Assembly: GCF_011397635.1 (NCBI RefSeq)
Contig: NC_064756.1
Coordinates: 33,160,996 to 33,224,995 of the forward strand
Length of the DNA: 64,000 nucleotides
Reading direction: 5' to 3'
DNA from: Epinephelus fuscoguttatus
Taxonomy: Eukaryota; Chordata; Actinopteri; Perciformes; Serranidae
In this document: positions 38,701 through 54,667 of the stretch, in pieces
Layout of the letters: the number at the start of each line of letters is the position of its first letter
Numbering within the stretch: position 1 is the first letter of the stretch
Program-made: the position numbers and the translations under genes
The notes under the pieces: generated by a model
Seen by the model: only the letters and a program-made list of their open reading frames with translations
Database searches by the model: none
What the model was told of the DNA's origin: nothing

Positions 38701-41700
38701 CACAGGTCAGACTGAAGAGGGGCATTACACCTACATTCCAATAAAAAAGAATATTGATATATTATGCACATGTGGGTACTTTTTTTTTGAGCGACTCTTT
38801 CAAGCATTTCAAATTAAGTCCCATGCTAACAAGCATCTGCCATGTGCTGTCTGAGGCAGAATTTTTTTCTCACCAAAGGCAAATTAAGAATCTGTTAGAC
38901 ACACACACACACGCACATGGATTTAAACATTTTTTCTTTTTCTACACAACTGTTCACACACACATTTCACCACAGAGTGCTAAAGACAGTTGCAGCAAAA
39001 AAAGGTGTGTGTTTCTGGTGCAGGAAAGGGATTGTGGCAAACTGCTACACTGCTGCCACCTGCAGGTCAACTTGTGCAGGATGAGATACAAAAAAAAACA
39101 AGCATCTGACCTGCCAAGATGGCAGCCCAGCAAGTACTTGTCATCATTAATAATAAAGATTCTGGATGAATTGCAGTCTGGTTTTAGAGCAGGTGACAGC
39201 ATGGAGACTCTTCTAAACAATCTTTTAACAGCAGTCAATGGTCACTCCACTCACATACAGTATCAGTGGGGTGTGTGTTCATGTGTGTACACAGACAAAG
39301 CACCATCTTACAAAACAAGGCATCTCTATTAAACAATGGGGAGGGATGAAATGACATAAATAACTTTTCTGGAGTAACAGTGTCAGCTGACACAGATTCT
39401 TTTAAGAGAATGGCAGCAAATGTTTTGTTCAATGCACATTCAAATGAAATGACTGCCATACCTGTGGACTGTGATCTTGTTGCTTCTCTTGTGTCTTTTC
39501 AGCTTGCTGACTGTTCTTGAAGCTGCTCACGCTCTGCTCCTGGAGCAGTTTAGTGTAGGCCTCCACAGCAGAGAGTGCTGGGCGGTGGGAGGATTTAGCA
39601 ACTGTGGGAGGCTTCGGAGAGGGAGTGCAGCTTCTTTAAGTGTAAACAGAAAAATATGAATACAATGCATGACTTCTCCAGCCTTCACAACATGCTACAC
39701 AACAAATACACTCTTAGAAATAAGGGCTTTAAAAGAGTTCTCCCTGAAGGGCTGAGGCTCTATCCAGAACCATTTGCCTCCTTTGTAAGACTTAGGGTTC
39801 CATTGAGGACCCTCTCATCCAAAGATCCCGTTTTAGAGGACGGAGTTCTTCAAGGGTTATTTAAAACATGGGGGTTTAAAGATCCTCACCCTAAAATATA
39901 TCAATGTTTACCCATGTTTCCAATGGTATTTTTAAATGTAGATGTATCTGGAATCCCCTTAATCAGTTAATTGCACTTGTGCTTTGCCATAGTTGGTATT
40001 TTTCCCATCATTTCATACCATGCAAAAGGTTATTCCGTACCTATATGGAAGAGACACAATTACATTTGGCCAATGGGTGGAGATACTGTCCACTCTGCCA
40101 CTGAGCATCCTGGTAGAGTTGAGATCTACTGCACCATTGAGGTAGTAATGGCTATAATAGTAGTGCATCCGCTCCATTTCAGTGTGCTGGCACACCGCAT
40201 AACACCTAACGGCGAGGACTGGGAAGGCTGTTTAAATGCAGTGTAATCTGTCAGCCAGCTGCAGCGACCACATTATTATCCGCTGACAAAACAAAAAACA
40301 TTGTTGGCCTACAGGGCAAAAGCCATGGTTGCTTTCCTAGATGGAAAATAATTGTCTTTATGGACAGTAATGTTCACAGTGTGATTTTATATAAGCCTGA
40401 CTGACATTCATCAGTCTTATCAGTCTCCCTTGATGTGTTTGTGTGGGCTGTGTGGTCATGGTAACGTTAACGCTGCTCTCGCTGGACCTGAGAGGCTGAT
40501 CCGGTGGATCTGCCAGCTATGATAAGGAGGAGTTCTCTGTACCCCTGAACCCTTTATGTTGGGTATTAGATAGTATCATCTAAAGGGGCCCAGGTGGAAC
40601 CTTTATAAAAGGCTCAACCAGGAACCAAAAAGGAGTTTTCCTGTGGGACAAGCCGAAGAACCCTCTATGGTTCTAGTTAGCACCTTTATTTCTATGAGTG
40701 TATATTAAAAATCAGAAGTTATGAACATAAACATGACCAGAATTTGAGTAGAGGCTTTAATCTAACAGAAGCGACTGGGCTATTTTTTTAGCATAAGACA
40801 CATGAGAGTGATGTGTGTACTAATCTGACATTTTACCTGCTAACTCTGGAGCTGCTGGACAAGAAAGAGGACTGCCGGATGTATGAACTCAGGGAGCCTT
40901 GAATTTGATTGAGTGCATCTTCAATATTTGGGACATTTCTTCTATAAACTAAAACACCAAAAAGAAAAACATCAGACAAAGTGAAATGTGTCAAGACTGC
41001 TGTGCGTTATTTCTCAGGGTCTAAGAGTCATGTGTGAGCTTCATCACTAACATTGCCTGCGTCTCTGAGAAGGAGGTAGATGGGCTCTTTGGAAGCGCTC
41101 AGTTGCATCCTGCACTTGCTGTCTGCGCTGTTTCAGGATGCTCTCGATCAGTCTTTGCTCCTGCACGTCCCACTGCTTCCTCTTTTCCTCCAGCGCCCTG
41201 AGCCATGAAGAAGAGCGGAGCATGAACCTGAGGCATTTTAATCGATTAAATGTAGACAGGCCATGTTTTAGATTCAGAAACCCGAGTCTGTTCATTGAGA
41301 TATGTTTTCAACAGTCATTAATAAATTAAAGCCACCACTCACTACTGGGTTCACAGAGGAAGCCAATATAACCTCGACAGGGTCAAACAAGTGCAGCATT
41401 AATGCTTTGTTCTTTTTTTTTTTTTTTTAACAGGCAAAATGGTAATCACTGTCGACAAGAGCAGAGTACATTTTAAAACTGTGTTGAGAGCCAAAGCAAA
41501 CAGTAGCGCAAGCTCCTAGTCAACATAAACCTGTTCTATTAAAAAAATCTTCATCATCTTATGTTCATTATGTAATGTAACGTTTATAAAGGTATCTTAC
41601 TGAAGCTGCAATGTTTGGAACGCCAATATTGTGAGTAATATGACATTTAATTTGAGACAGATAAAGTAAACACACTCCATGAAGAGGTGTTACATTAGTC

Positions 41701-43329
41701 CTCCTAATTTAAATATACAAACTGCAAACTTATACAACATTTTTAGCATGTTGCAAAAATTAATCTTCATTTTCAATGTCAAATCTTTTTATTTTCTGCT
41801 TATTTGATACAATAAAAAAATGCATGAAACAAATAATCAATTGCATTTGATATTGATTTATCAACTCTGATAGTCTATAAACGTTTGGTTAGGTCATAAA
41901 GTTTTCATTCACAGCCGAGTTGTTTGTTGGATATTGCTTTCTAAGATCACCTCATGTAATGTGCCAATCTCCTTTAATATGTCCCCCCTTTTAAAGAGCA
42001 AACATTTTTTGTATGTTTTTCATGCACAGACAAGTGATAAGCTATTTAACTGCTGACTTACATTATGTTTCTGATTAAAAATGATCACCTGCCTGTGTAA
42101 AATCTGACTCTGACACTGCACAATTGCACAATAAATCTAACCTGCACCTACAGCTATCCTCACATTCACCCACACTTTCGAGCTCTTAGTTTAAATACAA
42201 CAACACTTACTTTTAGCCTCTGCTGATCTATGGAAACACCAATTTAGACGGTTATTAATATCTGTGAGGGATTTGAGCCTCACATGGTGCTTAACTTGGC
42301 AGCTTTAGTTGTCAGAGAGGTGACGCTTCAGTCGCTTCTCTGGCTTATAGTTACCCTCTGGGCTAACAGATCTATTTCCAGGTCTAGACTGCAAAATCCT
42401 GTCAACACTATCCATCCCTCAAAGGCGCTAAGCTCAGGACAGAACCATCAGCTGCCTGTCCAGGAGGTGCATCATGCATCAGCAAATCTGCTTCCAGGAA
42501 ATTCTGGAAGATGCTGCTTTTGACTTACAAGGAACTGTCTCTCTGCAGACTGCAGTTAAAACTGTGGGTACATCCTATTAGTGCTGAAATGAAAATAACA
42601 GTACAGAAGTGTGATTCACTAAAACTGACTTCCTGCGTCGGTTTGTCTCCAGTGTGAACTTGCGAGCTCGGGATCTGCATATTTTCTGCTTTTCCACCAA
42701 AAGCTGTCTCTCATCTTCGAGACCTCCATTAGCTCCCAGCCTCGAGTTTCTGGAAGGGAGCAGCTGAGGAGAGCAGTTTCAAATGGCAGAGTAGATACAG
42801 CACCTGAACGCAACATTTGAGTTGAGTGAATGAAAACTGAATGAAATTTTGCAGGCTGGTTGTTTACGTTTTGTCATTAGAGTGGTTCACGGTGTCAACA
42901 GCATCTCTACATCAACACAGGTGCAGCTAAGTTTCATGATACACGTTTCTATAATAACTCTACAGTGTAAATAAGTGAACATTCAAAGGATACGAGTGGT
43001 AGAAGAAGTCGCCCTGACCAGCTTGCATCCTCCGAGGCTGCTGGTCCTTGTTGACACCGGTCAGACATACAGGTTCAGCTCCTTGTTAAGCCGCTAGCTG
43101 CTAACTTGGCTTGTTGGGTCCTTTTTAAGCTAACGTCCACGGTGCCTCGTTCAAACTCCTTCAACCGTTTTCAGGGCGAAGACAAACTTCTAAATTAAAT
43201 GTACGAATCCACATGGCAGCGACTTTATCCCGGTTAATGGCAGCTTCTTTGCTCGTTTCTAAAACTATGAAATAATTCAGCTAAGTTGTCACCGCTTCAC
43301 CTGAGCCTGTCTGTGTACAGTCCCTCCAT
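29698..43329 (-). CDS. cep126: CEP126 (KIAA1377), centrosomal / cilium-base protein
   Basis: CEP126 is a centrosome and pericentriolar-satellite protein needed for microtubule organisation and primary cilium formation. Eleven exons join in consistent phase into 1,025 codons plus stop (human protein about 1,117). Residues about 20-98 form a charged coiled coil (KQKICRSRARK, ALEEKRKQWD, ATERFQRAHLPPSQRRR) that lines up closely with human CEP126, and IEDALNQIQ follows at about 107-115. One giant exon (35612-37565) encodes residues 193-843, beginning with a serine-rich stretch that matches the human SETLSSIDSLE segment and ending ISQLWHGVRSALATK. Five short 3' exons end NNRSRYQNKF. CEP126 diverges from TRPC6 across 43330-44930. 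Terminal exons are supported by splice phase more than by remembered homology. Confidence 0.92.
29874..29938 (-). CDS. cep126: cep126 exon 10
   Basis: Acceptor ctgtttgtag|GTGTGC, donor CACT|GTAAGT. It encodes VREHVGGNSGMHGLVLYDAP then T, in phase with both neighbours. Confidence 0.78.
30076..30285 (-). CDS. cep126: cep126 exon 9
   Basis: Acceptor gtgctctcag|GTTTGG, donor TACT|GTGAGT. Sixty-nine full codons begin LVSAAQLHLAEVHAGG and end LLSLDRLNHQLY, with a predicted amphipathic helix near the end. Confidence 0.85.
30628..30697 (-). CDS. cep126: cep126 exon 8
   Basis: Acceptor ttttttgaag|TCAACA, donor GAAG|GTATTG. It encodes STKQTTEPARLFSSTYNMA then FPHE. A second in-frame acceptor 12 bases on (exon from 30685) would omit STKQ; I prefer the one with the better pyrimidine tract. 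Confidence 0.7.
30871..31737 (+). mobile_element. Family C element inserted in B
   Basis: Left GAAGGATTTATACTTCTGCG, right GCACAAGTATATATCCTGC, inverted relative to each other. Internal GTAGGCTCTGCGTTGAC and its mirrored counterpart near 31685 support a fold-back structure. Confidence 0.65.
31962..31980 (+). repeat. TAG trinucleotide tract
   Basis: Six TAG units inside family B sequence. Confidence 0.85.
32776..32894 (-). CDS. cep126: cep126 exon 7
   Basis: Acceptor cttctttcag|CAAAAA, donor CTCAG|GTACAT. It encodes AKNMFRRQALDSGRAVRKAC through LPQPSQ. The phase (two bases in, complete codon out) fits its neighbours. Confidence 0.85.
33315..34828. mobile_element. Element D, 1.5-kb inverted-repeat transposon
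   Basis: TTAAAGGTATACTATGCAGG at the left and CCTGCATAGTATCATAGTAT ACC at the right. No transposase frame seen. A related internal fragment lies at about 3990-4262. Confidence 0.65.
34245..34280 (+). mobile_element. Retroelement-like 3' tail inside element D
   Basis: AATTTCCCCTTGGGGATTAA followed by TAAAGTATATAAATT resembles the short 3' tails of fish LINE/SINE elements. Only the tail is recognisable. Confidence 0.35.
35612..37565 (-). CDS. cep126: cep126 exon 6 (giant exon, residues 193-843)
   Basis: Acceptor atatttcag|GACAGC, donor GACG|GTAATG. 1,954 bases stay open throughout. The product is low-complexity and hydrophilic, begins DSQLSDCCNSESLSSKDSLD, and has KGILKKPSKYVPED, KKKLRWFDEVQDKD and the C-terminal DEEISQLWHGVRSAL. 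Long open frames on the opposite strand (35892-36317, 36886-37464) are shadows. Confidence 0.93.
39160..39240 (+). pseudogene. Decayed LINE reverse-transcriptase fragment
   Basis: Encodes LDELQSGFRAGDSMETLLNN, resembling the QSGFRxxHSTETAL segment of non-LTR reverse transcriptases. Too short to classify. Confidence 0.4.
39462..39630 (-). CDS. cep126: cep126 exon 5
   Basis: Encodes CTPSPKPPTVAKSS through EKQQDHSPQ. The acceptor reads AAGAAG|C, a NAGNAG tandem, so a one-residue variant is possible. The donor is CACAG|GTATGG. Confidence 0.8.
39707..40702. mobile_element. Element G, 1-kb inverted-repeat MITE
   Basis: TACACTCTTAGAAATAAGG at the left and CACCTTTATTTCTATGAGTG at the right are inverted repeats, flanked by TA. 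A TA target would suit Tc1/mariner, which is inference. Confidence 0.65.
40837..40948 (-). CDS. cep126: cep126 exon 4
   Basis: A strong pyrimidine tract and tttag|TTTATAG acceptor give FYRRNVPNIEDALNQIQ, equal in length to the human VSRKTVPPLEEALKQIQ segment. The donor is GCAG|GTAAAA. Confidence 0.87.
41052..41197 (-). CDS. cep126: cep126 exon 3 (coiled coil)
   Basis: Acceptor atggctcag|GGCGCTG, donor CAAT|GTTAGT. It encodes ALEEKRKQWD through FQRAHLPPSQRRRQ, the best-conserved CEP126 block. A GC donor 5 bases earlier was considered and not needed, because exon 4 offers a matching acceptor. Confidence 0.92.
42630..42749 (-). CDS. cep126: cep126 exon 2 (coiled coil)
   Basis: Acceptor cccttccag|AAACTC, donor AGGAA|GTCAGT. 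It encodes LEDERQLLVEKQKICRSRA then RKFTLETNRRR, corresponding to human EEERQILLQQQKICRNRA then RKYFVESNRR. Confidence 0.9.
43301..43329 (-). CDS. cep126: cep126 exon 1 (29-base coding part)
   Basis: ATGGAGGGA opens MEGLYTDRL and ends two bases into Arg10 at donor CTCAG|GTGAAG. The start is chosen because only this short frame joins the conserved coiled-coil exon in phase with a good donor. Confidence 0.75.
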
Positions 43330-43347
43330 GATAGCAACCGAGGACGC

Positions 43348-43361
43348 ATTTCCTTGACAAC
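43348..43361 (-). promoter_or_regulatory. Candidate RFX X-box at cep126 promoter
   Basis: GTTGTCAAGGAAAT on the minus strand, 19-32 bases upstream of the CEP126 ATG, is an imperfect two-half-site X-box (GTTRYC, 1-3 bases, RGNAAC style). RFX factors drive many ciliary genes close to their start sites, which fits the gene. The second half-site ends AAT and not AAC. Confidence 0.35.
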
Positions 43362-43621
43362 GGGTACTGTCGGACACGCGCGGTGTCCAGCAGAGGGCTC
43401 ACGCTCTGTATGTGCATGCTGCCTTCAGGTACTCCTGGGAGTGTCGTAATGTGAACATGTAAACTACAGGGTAAGGATGAAAACAAAAAGCTAAATAAAA
43501 CAAAACAAAAATAAATAAGTTAAGTGAAAGAAGGTGGATATAAATTGATACTAATAGGTTCATATGATGTATAATATGGTTTTGATTTTAGTTTTCCTTT
43601 TCCTCCTTATATTTTCCTACC

Positions 43622-43675
43622 ATTATTATTATTAATAGTAGTAGTAGTAATTATTATTAGTAATTATTATTAGTA

Positions 43676-43707
<32 letters not shown>

Positions 43708-43708
43708 G
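43622..43708 (+). repeat. ATT/TAG trinucleotide tract
   Basis: ATT repeats with an inner TAG block, upstream of cep126. Confidence 0.9.
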
Positions 43709-44177
43709 TTATGTTTTTATATGCTTTATATATTCTTTTATAAATTTACCTTATAATATTTTTCTTGATACAGATTAGGAAAAGGCTGTGTATGTGTGTG
43801 TGAAAGCAGGTATATTTTAATACCACCTCACTGATTTCAGTTCCTTAGTGAGTTAAAAATTAATGTAGTGAATAACTGTATTCTTTTTTTTTTAAACTCT
43901 TTACATGCAACTAGTTAAATGTGATTAAATTACAAAATAAATGTAATTGTAATCAGTTAAAGTCACTGAGGAAAAAATAACTTTAAATTGCAGTTATTGA
44001 TCAAAATGTTGGTGAAGGTTTTACATCAGAATATAGCCCTATTCTTTTCGTTGGTGTGCATCTTTTTCGCTGTGTAGGATTGCTTTCTTTTGGTATAGCA
44101 TATATCCATACATTTTTTTTTTTCAGTTTTTATTGCCCACTTTAAAACATTTATTTGCAAAGTTACATTACTTAAGC

Positions 44178-44203
44178 ATATATATATATATATATATATA
44201 TAT
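44178..44203 (+). repeat. AT dinucleotide tract
   Basis: 26 bases of alternating AT. Confidence 0.9.
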
Positions 44204-44823
44204 CATAAAATAAACTAAGTACTATCGAGTAAACTTAATATAAATTAAATCTGAAAGACTTACAGCTCAAACATATTTCCAGCCATGAACTCCAGCTACA
44301 CTCTAGCCTATTGATGAAACCTCATTGGAGAGCTATAATCATAATTGTGTCTGCAGAGCTTAGTCTATATCTCATCGGGACGGTGCCTGTCATGGAATAT
44401 AAAGGTGTTATTATTACCTGTTACATTTGATGGCACTATGAGTTAAGAGGATTTACGAAAAGCTTTTTACCAGATTGTTTACGCTGTCCTATGGACTGGG
44501 GCAACACCATCAAATGATCTATTTTCAGAGTGCCAAACGCCATATAGAGTATTAGTAATGCTATTGCCTTCAGTCTGCACACTGACAATTAGAAATAGTT
44601 GGTAATAAAATAATATTGTGCCTCAATTGATTGCACAACCAGTTAGGTCAGCATTTCTGCTGTTTTTAAACCTTCTATTAGTCTGACAAAGTGCTTTAAT
44701 ATCTTGATTTTGGGGCTTACTGATCACATTTATGGGAAATCAAGGACATTACACTGAAATCTAGACTGTAATGTAATCTCCAGAATAGGAACTAAATGTG
44801 TTCAACAAATGCTAATATCCAAA

Positions 44824-44852
44824 CACACTCACACACACACACACACACACAC
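44824..44852 (+). repeat. AC dinucleotide tract at TRPC6 promoter
   Basis: Ends 20 bases before the CCAAT box. Confidence 0.9.
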
Positions 44853-44871
44853 AAAAAGCTGCTAGAAAACC

Positions 44872-44880
44872 GGCCAATGG
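44872..44880 (+). promoter_or_regulatory. Candidate TRPC6 promoter CCAAT box
   Basis: GGCCAATGG lies in a GC-rich patch directly after an AC microsatellite and about 180 bases before the strong donor GAG|GTGAGT at 45060. Good CCAAT-box match; promoter function inferred from position. Confidence 0.4.
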
Positions 44881-44939
44881 GCGCGCAGAGGCTGCACCGT
44901 CAGCACCAGGAGCCAAGGTGGGACGCTGGGTGAAGTCAG

Positions 44940-45060
44940 ACAGGTGGTGGAGAGAGGCTGACAGGAGCCGGTGTGTTACACGTGAGCTGCAGCTGCTCGC
45001 TTTGGGACGGAGTTTGGATTTAAAGAAGTGAAGGTGAAGTCATTTGGCCACATCGGTGAG
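44940..45060 (+). other. Probable TRPC6 non-coding first exon
   Basis: GC-rich stretch without any ATG that ends at a near-consensus donor (GTGAG|GTGAGTGC). It would splice to the acceptor at 48503/48504. The left edge is a guess. Confidence 0.4.
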
Positions 45061-45487
45061 GTGAGTGCAGCGTCCTGTTAGACTTCTGAATATTGATGTG
45101 AAACATATAGTAAATATGTCGAAGATAATGGAGTTCCGGTGCCTTATTTAAAGAAATATTGATAGAGGAATGTCGGTGTTTATTTAGGCGTCTGTGGAAA
45201 AGCTTCAGGCCCGTGATGCTCATAAAAAACAACAGTATTAGAGTAGCACTCAGTGATCTCATCCTGCAGTGTCTCATTTTTCAAATCCTCTGTTGTGCCT
45301 TTCCTTGTCATCTGTAATCAACACTGATGTGTTCCTCTCCACACTGAAAGCCTTGTTTTTCAGTTACTACAATGTTGAGTGTTAACATCACATGTAACTG
45401 CACACAGCTCATCCAAAGACATGAACTGCAGAAGAATCTTATCTATCATTAAAGTATTCATGCCAATGTTTTTTCTCCATCTCCTAG

Positions 45488-45572
45488 TGTCACCCATTTG
45501 CCTGTCATGATGATGCGGAGGAGCAGCAGCAGCAGGACCAAAACAACAAGGCGTTCTCAAAAATCCAGGCAG
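45488..45572 (+). other. Optional TRPC6 5' exon with upstream ORF
   Basis: Acceptor ccatctcctag|TGTCAC and donor GGCAG|GTAAAT bound 85 bases with an ATG-triplet start at 45507. The 22 codons are basic and serine-rich. Spliced canonically to 48504 they run on three codons and stop (TGA at 48513-48515), so they are not in frame with the channel. A weak GC donor four bases earlier would put them in frame and add an N-terminal extension. Confidence 0.35.
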
Positions 45573-46937
45573 GTAAATTCCCATAGAGCATCTATGCCAT
45601 TTTAAAGGCAAAAACCTACTCTCTTTTTTAATTATTTATTTTATGTCCATCCATTTTTTGTTGTGATTTTCACACCTTCCCTGGCTGAGCAGCATGACAC
45701 CATTTTCATTTCATCTTGTCTCAGCTGATACAGACTGGATGCCAAAGATGAGTGATTTGTCTGTAATAGAGTGAATTCTGTATGTACTGTGTTTGCGCCC
45801 ATCAGTTTGCCCTGTTATGTAAAATCTTATTAACACTAATCATGATTAAATGAAGGGATGTTTGTGTCGTCATCTATCATCATCTGTTCTGAAGCAATTA
45901 GCTCCAGGAATAACCACGTTATTCAAATGTAATTACTGAACGTAAAGTAGATTTACGTTAGACAATGATGCAAAATACGATTAGTATCAGAGATGGTCAC
46001 TGTTACATGGTAGTTATAGTCTAATGAATGGAGTATACATCGTACCAGAATCAGTAAATAAAAGTTTGCCACTGTACTAACAATCAACACCGGTGACTTT
46101 TTTTTATAATATTCCAGACATGCAAGATAAATTTGGTCAGCGTACAGGCAGAGGCTGAATGGATGGACAGTTCCAGGCCATGAAATGAAGCAGAGCAGAT
46201 GATGAGTCTGTGGGTGGTGTCACACATGTAGGGCGAGTTATAAATCAGCTGAGACCAGCTGTCCATTGCACACTGTTGTCCATTCATTAACTCTGCTGTC
46301 TCATTTCTAAGGCCTTTTTAGGAAATATACATGGAGCTGACGTGAATTAACCCAAACCAGCTGGCTAATTAAAATCATGTGTCTGCTGAGGAGGAATTTA
46401 AATGTTTTAAACAGTGTGTAGGATTTAGTGGCATCTAGGAGTGATGATTGCAGATTGTAACCAGCTGGAATTTCTACACTGTGCCAAGCATGAATTCCTG
46501 GGTAGGATTCCTTCAGTGTCATTGTTCAGTAGATTTTTACCTGGAACTGAATTATTGCAGAAGTCTCTTCCTCTCCAAAAGAAACGGACTGCATGAATTA
46601 ACCAGTAAAATAAAACACAGAATAAAGCAGTTTACTGTTAAAAATGTTTTCCAATGCTGCTCGTCAAGGAGCAACACATTCTCACTCCAACCTCGTCACA
46701 TATTGACATTTTGGTCATGGACTTTTTATGTCCACATACGACATGAAGACCCTGGGTGTGCTGGTTGTTGACGTTCTGGGACACCATGTCAAGTTCTCTT
46801 CTTTCGAGATACACGTCTGTTTTTACAGGAAATTTAACATTTACATACAGTCTCTTTCAAAATAAACTCACTACGTTGGTACAACACCACATATTGACGT
46901 TTTTATATCTTCAACAAAAAACACACATGGTTGGGTT

Positions 46938-47850
46938 TAGGGCCCATTCACACAGGATCATCCCGGGGACTCGGTTCGATTGGGCGGAGAATGCCGAAAA
47001 ATTTCACACCTTCATTTGGTTTGGTTCACTTTGACACTACACTTTTTTTTTTTTTTTTTTTTAAAGATTATTTTTATGGGCTTTTTGCCTTTAATGACAG
47101 GACAGTGAAATGGGGAGACAGAGAGAGAGTGGGGACTGACACGCAGCAAAGGGCCACGAGCCCGACCCGAACCCGCGGCTGCTGCAGCAAGGCCTCCGCA
47201 CATGGGGCGCCGGCACCACCCACCACGCTACCGACGCCCCACACACTGCACTTTTTAATGCGGACCAAACGGCCTGAACAACGTCACACAGTTACAACAG
47301 CTGCTCGTTTGGGGGCGGTATTGCCTGAAACAACCACTGACCAAGAAGAAAAAAAAGCATGAGGAAGTAGAAAACCCGGCTCATTGATTGGCCAGGACCG
47401 AAAACGGAAATCCATTGTGGGTAGCCACAAGCAACTGCGATATATAGTCCTCTGACCATATATCAGTATGCACCTGCACCTCCTCACTACTCCACGTCTG
47501 CCCACGAGACGTCTTCCAAGTTTTTCTTTTTTTACCCCTGCTTCTCCCAGTTTGTGCTGTTGGCTTTGTTTTTTTTTTCTACCCAAAATGCACTGTGCTC
47601 TACATCACTTCCTCTCTTTGGTTTGCTTGATAGTCCATTTGCATTTCCCACTGTAAGCAAACCGCACCAGGGTTCACTTGCAAGTGAACCGAGACCCCCA
47701 GTTTTCAAGCGGACCAGGGTTCGCTTATTTGGTACGCACCAGAGTTCGAATGAGCGTTCACACCACTCAGAATGAACTGAACTATCCGTGGAAGCGGACC
47801 AGGGTTCGTGTAAAGAGGACCAAATAGCGCCAGTGTGAATGCGTCCTTAG
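46938..47850 (+). mobile_element. Inverted-repeat element inserted in A3
   Basis: Left TTTAGGGCCCATTCACACAG and right CAGTGTGAATGCGTCCTTAG are imperfect inverted repeats. The interior has repeated CGGACCAGGGTTCG motifs (about 47711, 47794). No coding frame. Confidence 0.6.
47041..47244 (-). mobile_element. tRNA-derived SINE
   Basis: Read on the minus strand: a tRNA-like head with box A-like TAGCGTGGTGGG and box B-like GGGTTCGGGTC, a body ending GGCAAAAAGCCCATAAAAAT, and an A tail at 47041-47063. It lies inside the inverted-repeat element at 46938-47850, so it is the youngest layer there. Confidence 0.75.
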
Positions 47851-48511
47851 GCAACAAAAGCATGTGGTTTAGGAAAAAAGAACAGGGTTTGGCTTTAGAA
47901 TCTTACAGGATGTGAACACTGCTCTCTTGGGTGAATGTTGGGGTTTGTTGGACCCATCCACCACCCCTTCCACCTGCACCACTCAGACTTTCACTGGCTT
48001 AACTTTCTTCCTTGTCCCACCATGTATCCCCCTGACATCGCCAGGCGCCGTTAAACTATAACAGCAACCGGCCATGTATCATGCCAACATTTAAGGTGGC
48101 CTTTTTTCGTTGGTTTCTGGTGCCGCAAGTCACCACCCAAGCATTGGATTCGACAATGCTTGAGTGAGACTGTGCTCCAAGGAGGGGCTGCTAACTACAG
48201 TGGCTGATGCAAAAATGCAAAAAACATGTCTAGAGCCAGTGTTTGGGTTGTCCATTTTGAGCTACTGTAGAACATGGTGGGCTCCATGGATGAGGACCCT
48301 CTTCCTAGGTAGATTTAAAGGCTCATTCTAAGGTAACGAAAACATGACAATTCTTCGTTCCAGGTGATTATATACTAAAGAAAACATACTTATGACATTA
48401 TATTCCATCTCTGCCAATTTGTCCCCCTTAATCATTTGTAAACAGATAGGGTCTTCATATGATATTGATATTAGATAATCAAACGATGCCTATTTGTGTT
48501 TAGGTGGAGCA

Positions 48512-48525
48512 ATGAATGCAGAGCC

Positions 48526-48529
<4 letters not shown>
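48512..48529 (+). promoter_or_regulatory. Upstream ORF overlapping TRPC6 start codon
   Basis: ATG AAT GCA GAG CCA TGA encodes five residues. Its stop TGA (48527-48529) overlaps the proposed main ATG at 48526 (ATGATG), an arrangement compatible with termination-reinitiation or attenuation. It is present in any transcript using the acceptor at 48503. Confidence 0.5.

Positions 48530-54667
<6,138 letters not shown>

Larger units (their letters stand above)
37566..43300 (-). other. cep126 introns 1-5
   Basis: Intron 37566-39461 carries a small decayed reverse-transcriptase fragment (39160-39240). Intron 39631-40836 is largely element G (39707-40702). Introns 40949-41051, 41198-42629 and 42750-43300 show no recognisable elements beyond a T tract near 41408. 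Confidence 0.55.
46405..48432 (+). mobile_element. Family A copy A3, decayed and interrupted
   Basis: Left part (46405 to about 46500) has AGTGTGTAGGATTTAGTGGC; right part (about 48178-48432) has GAGCCAGTGTTTGGGTTGTCC-like sequence and the AAAACATGACAATTCTT interior. The right terminus is degraded. Confidence 0.65.
43330..48503. other. cep126-TRPC6 head-to-head interval and TRPC6 5' intron
   Basis: Divergent promoter region with an ATT/TAG trinucleotide tract (43622-43708), an AT dinucleotide tract (44178-44203), an AC tract (44824-44852), a CCAAT promoter (44872), a probable non-coding TRPC6 exon ending at 45060, and then an intron carrying a fragmented family A copy that is itself interrupted by another inverted-repeat element and a SINE (46405-48432). 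No ANGPTL5-like fibrinogen-domain frame was seen, although ANGPTL5 lies between these genes in human. Confidence 0.55.

Noticed and set aside
38754-39332. 192-codon plus-strand frame in a CEP126 intron
   Set aside because: Only a short segment resembles reverse transcriptase; the rest is AT-rich translation of intron.
41050-41057. GC-AG donor for CEP126 exon 3
   Set aside because: The canonical GT donor at CAAT|GTTAGT pairs in phase with a strong upstream acceptor for exon 4 and preserves alignment length with human.
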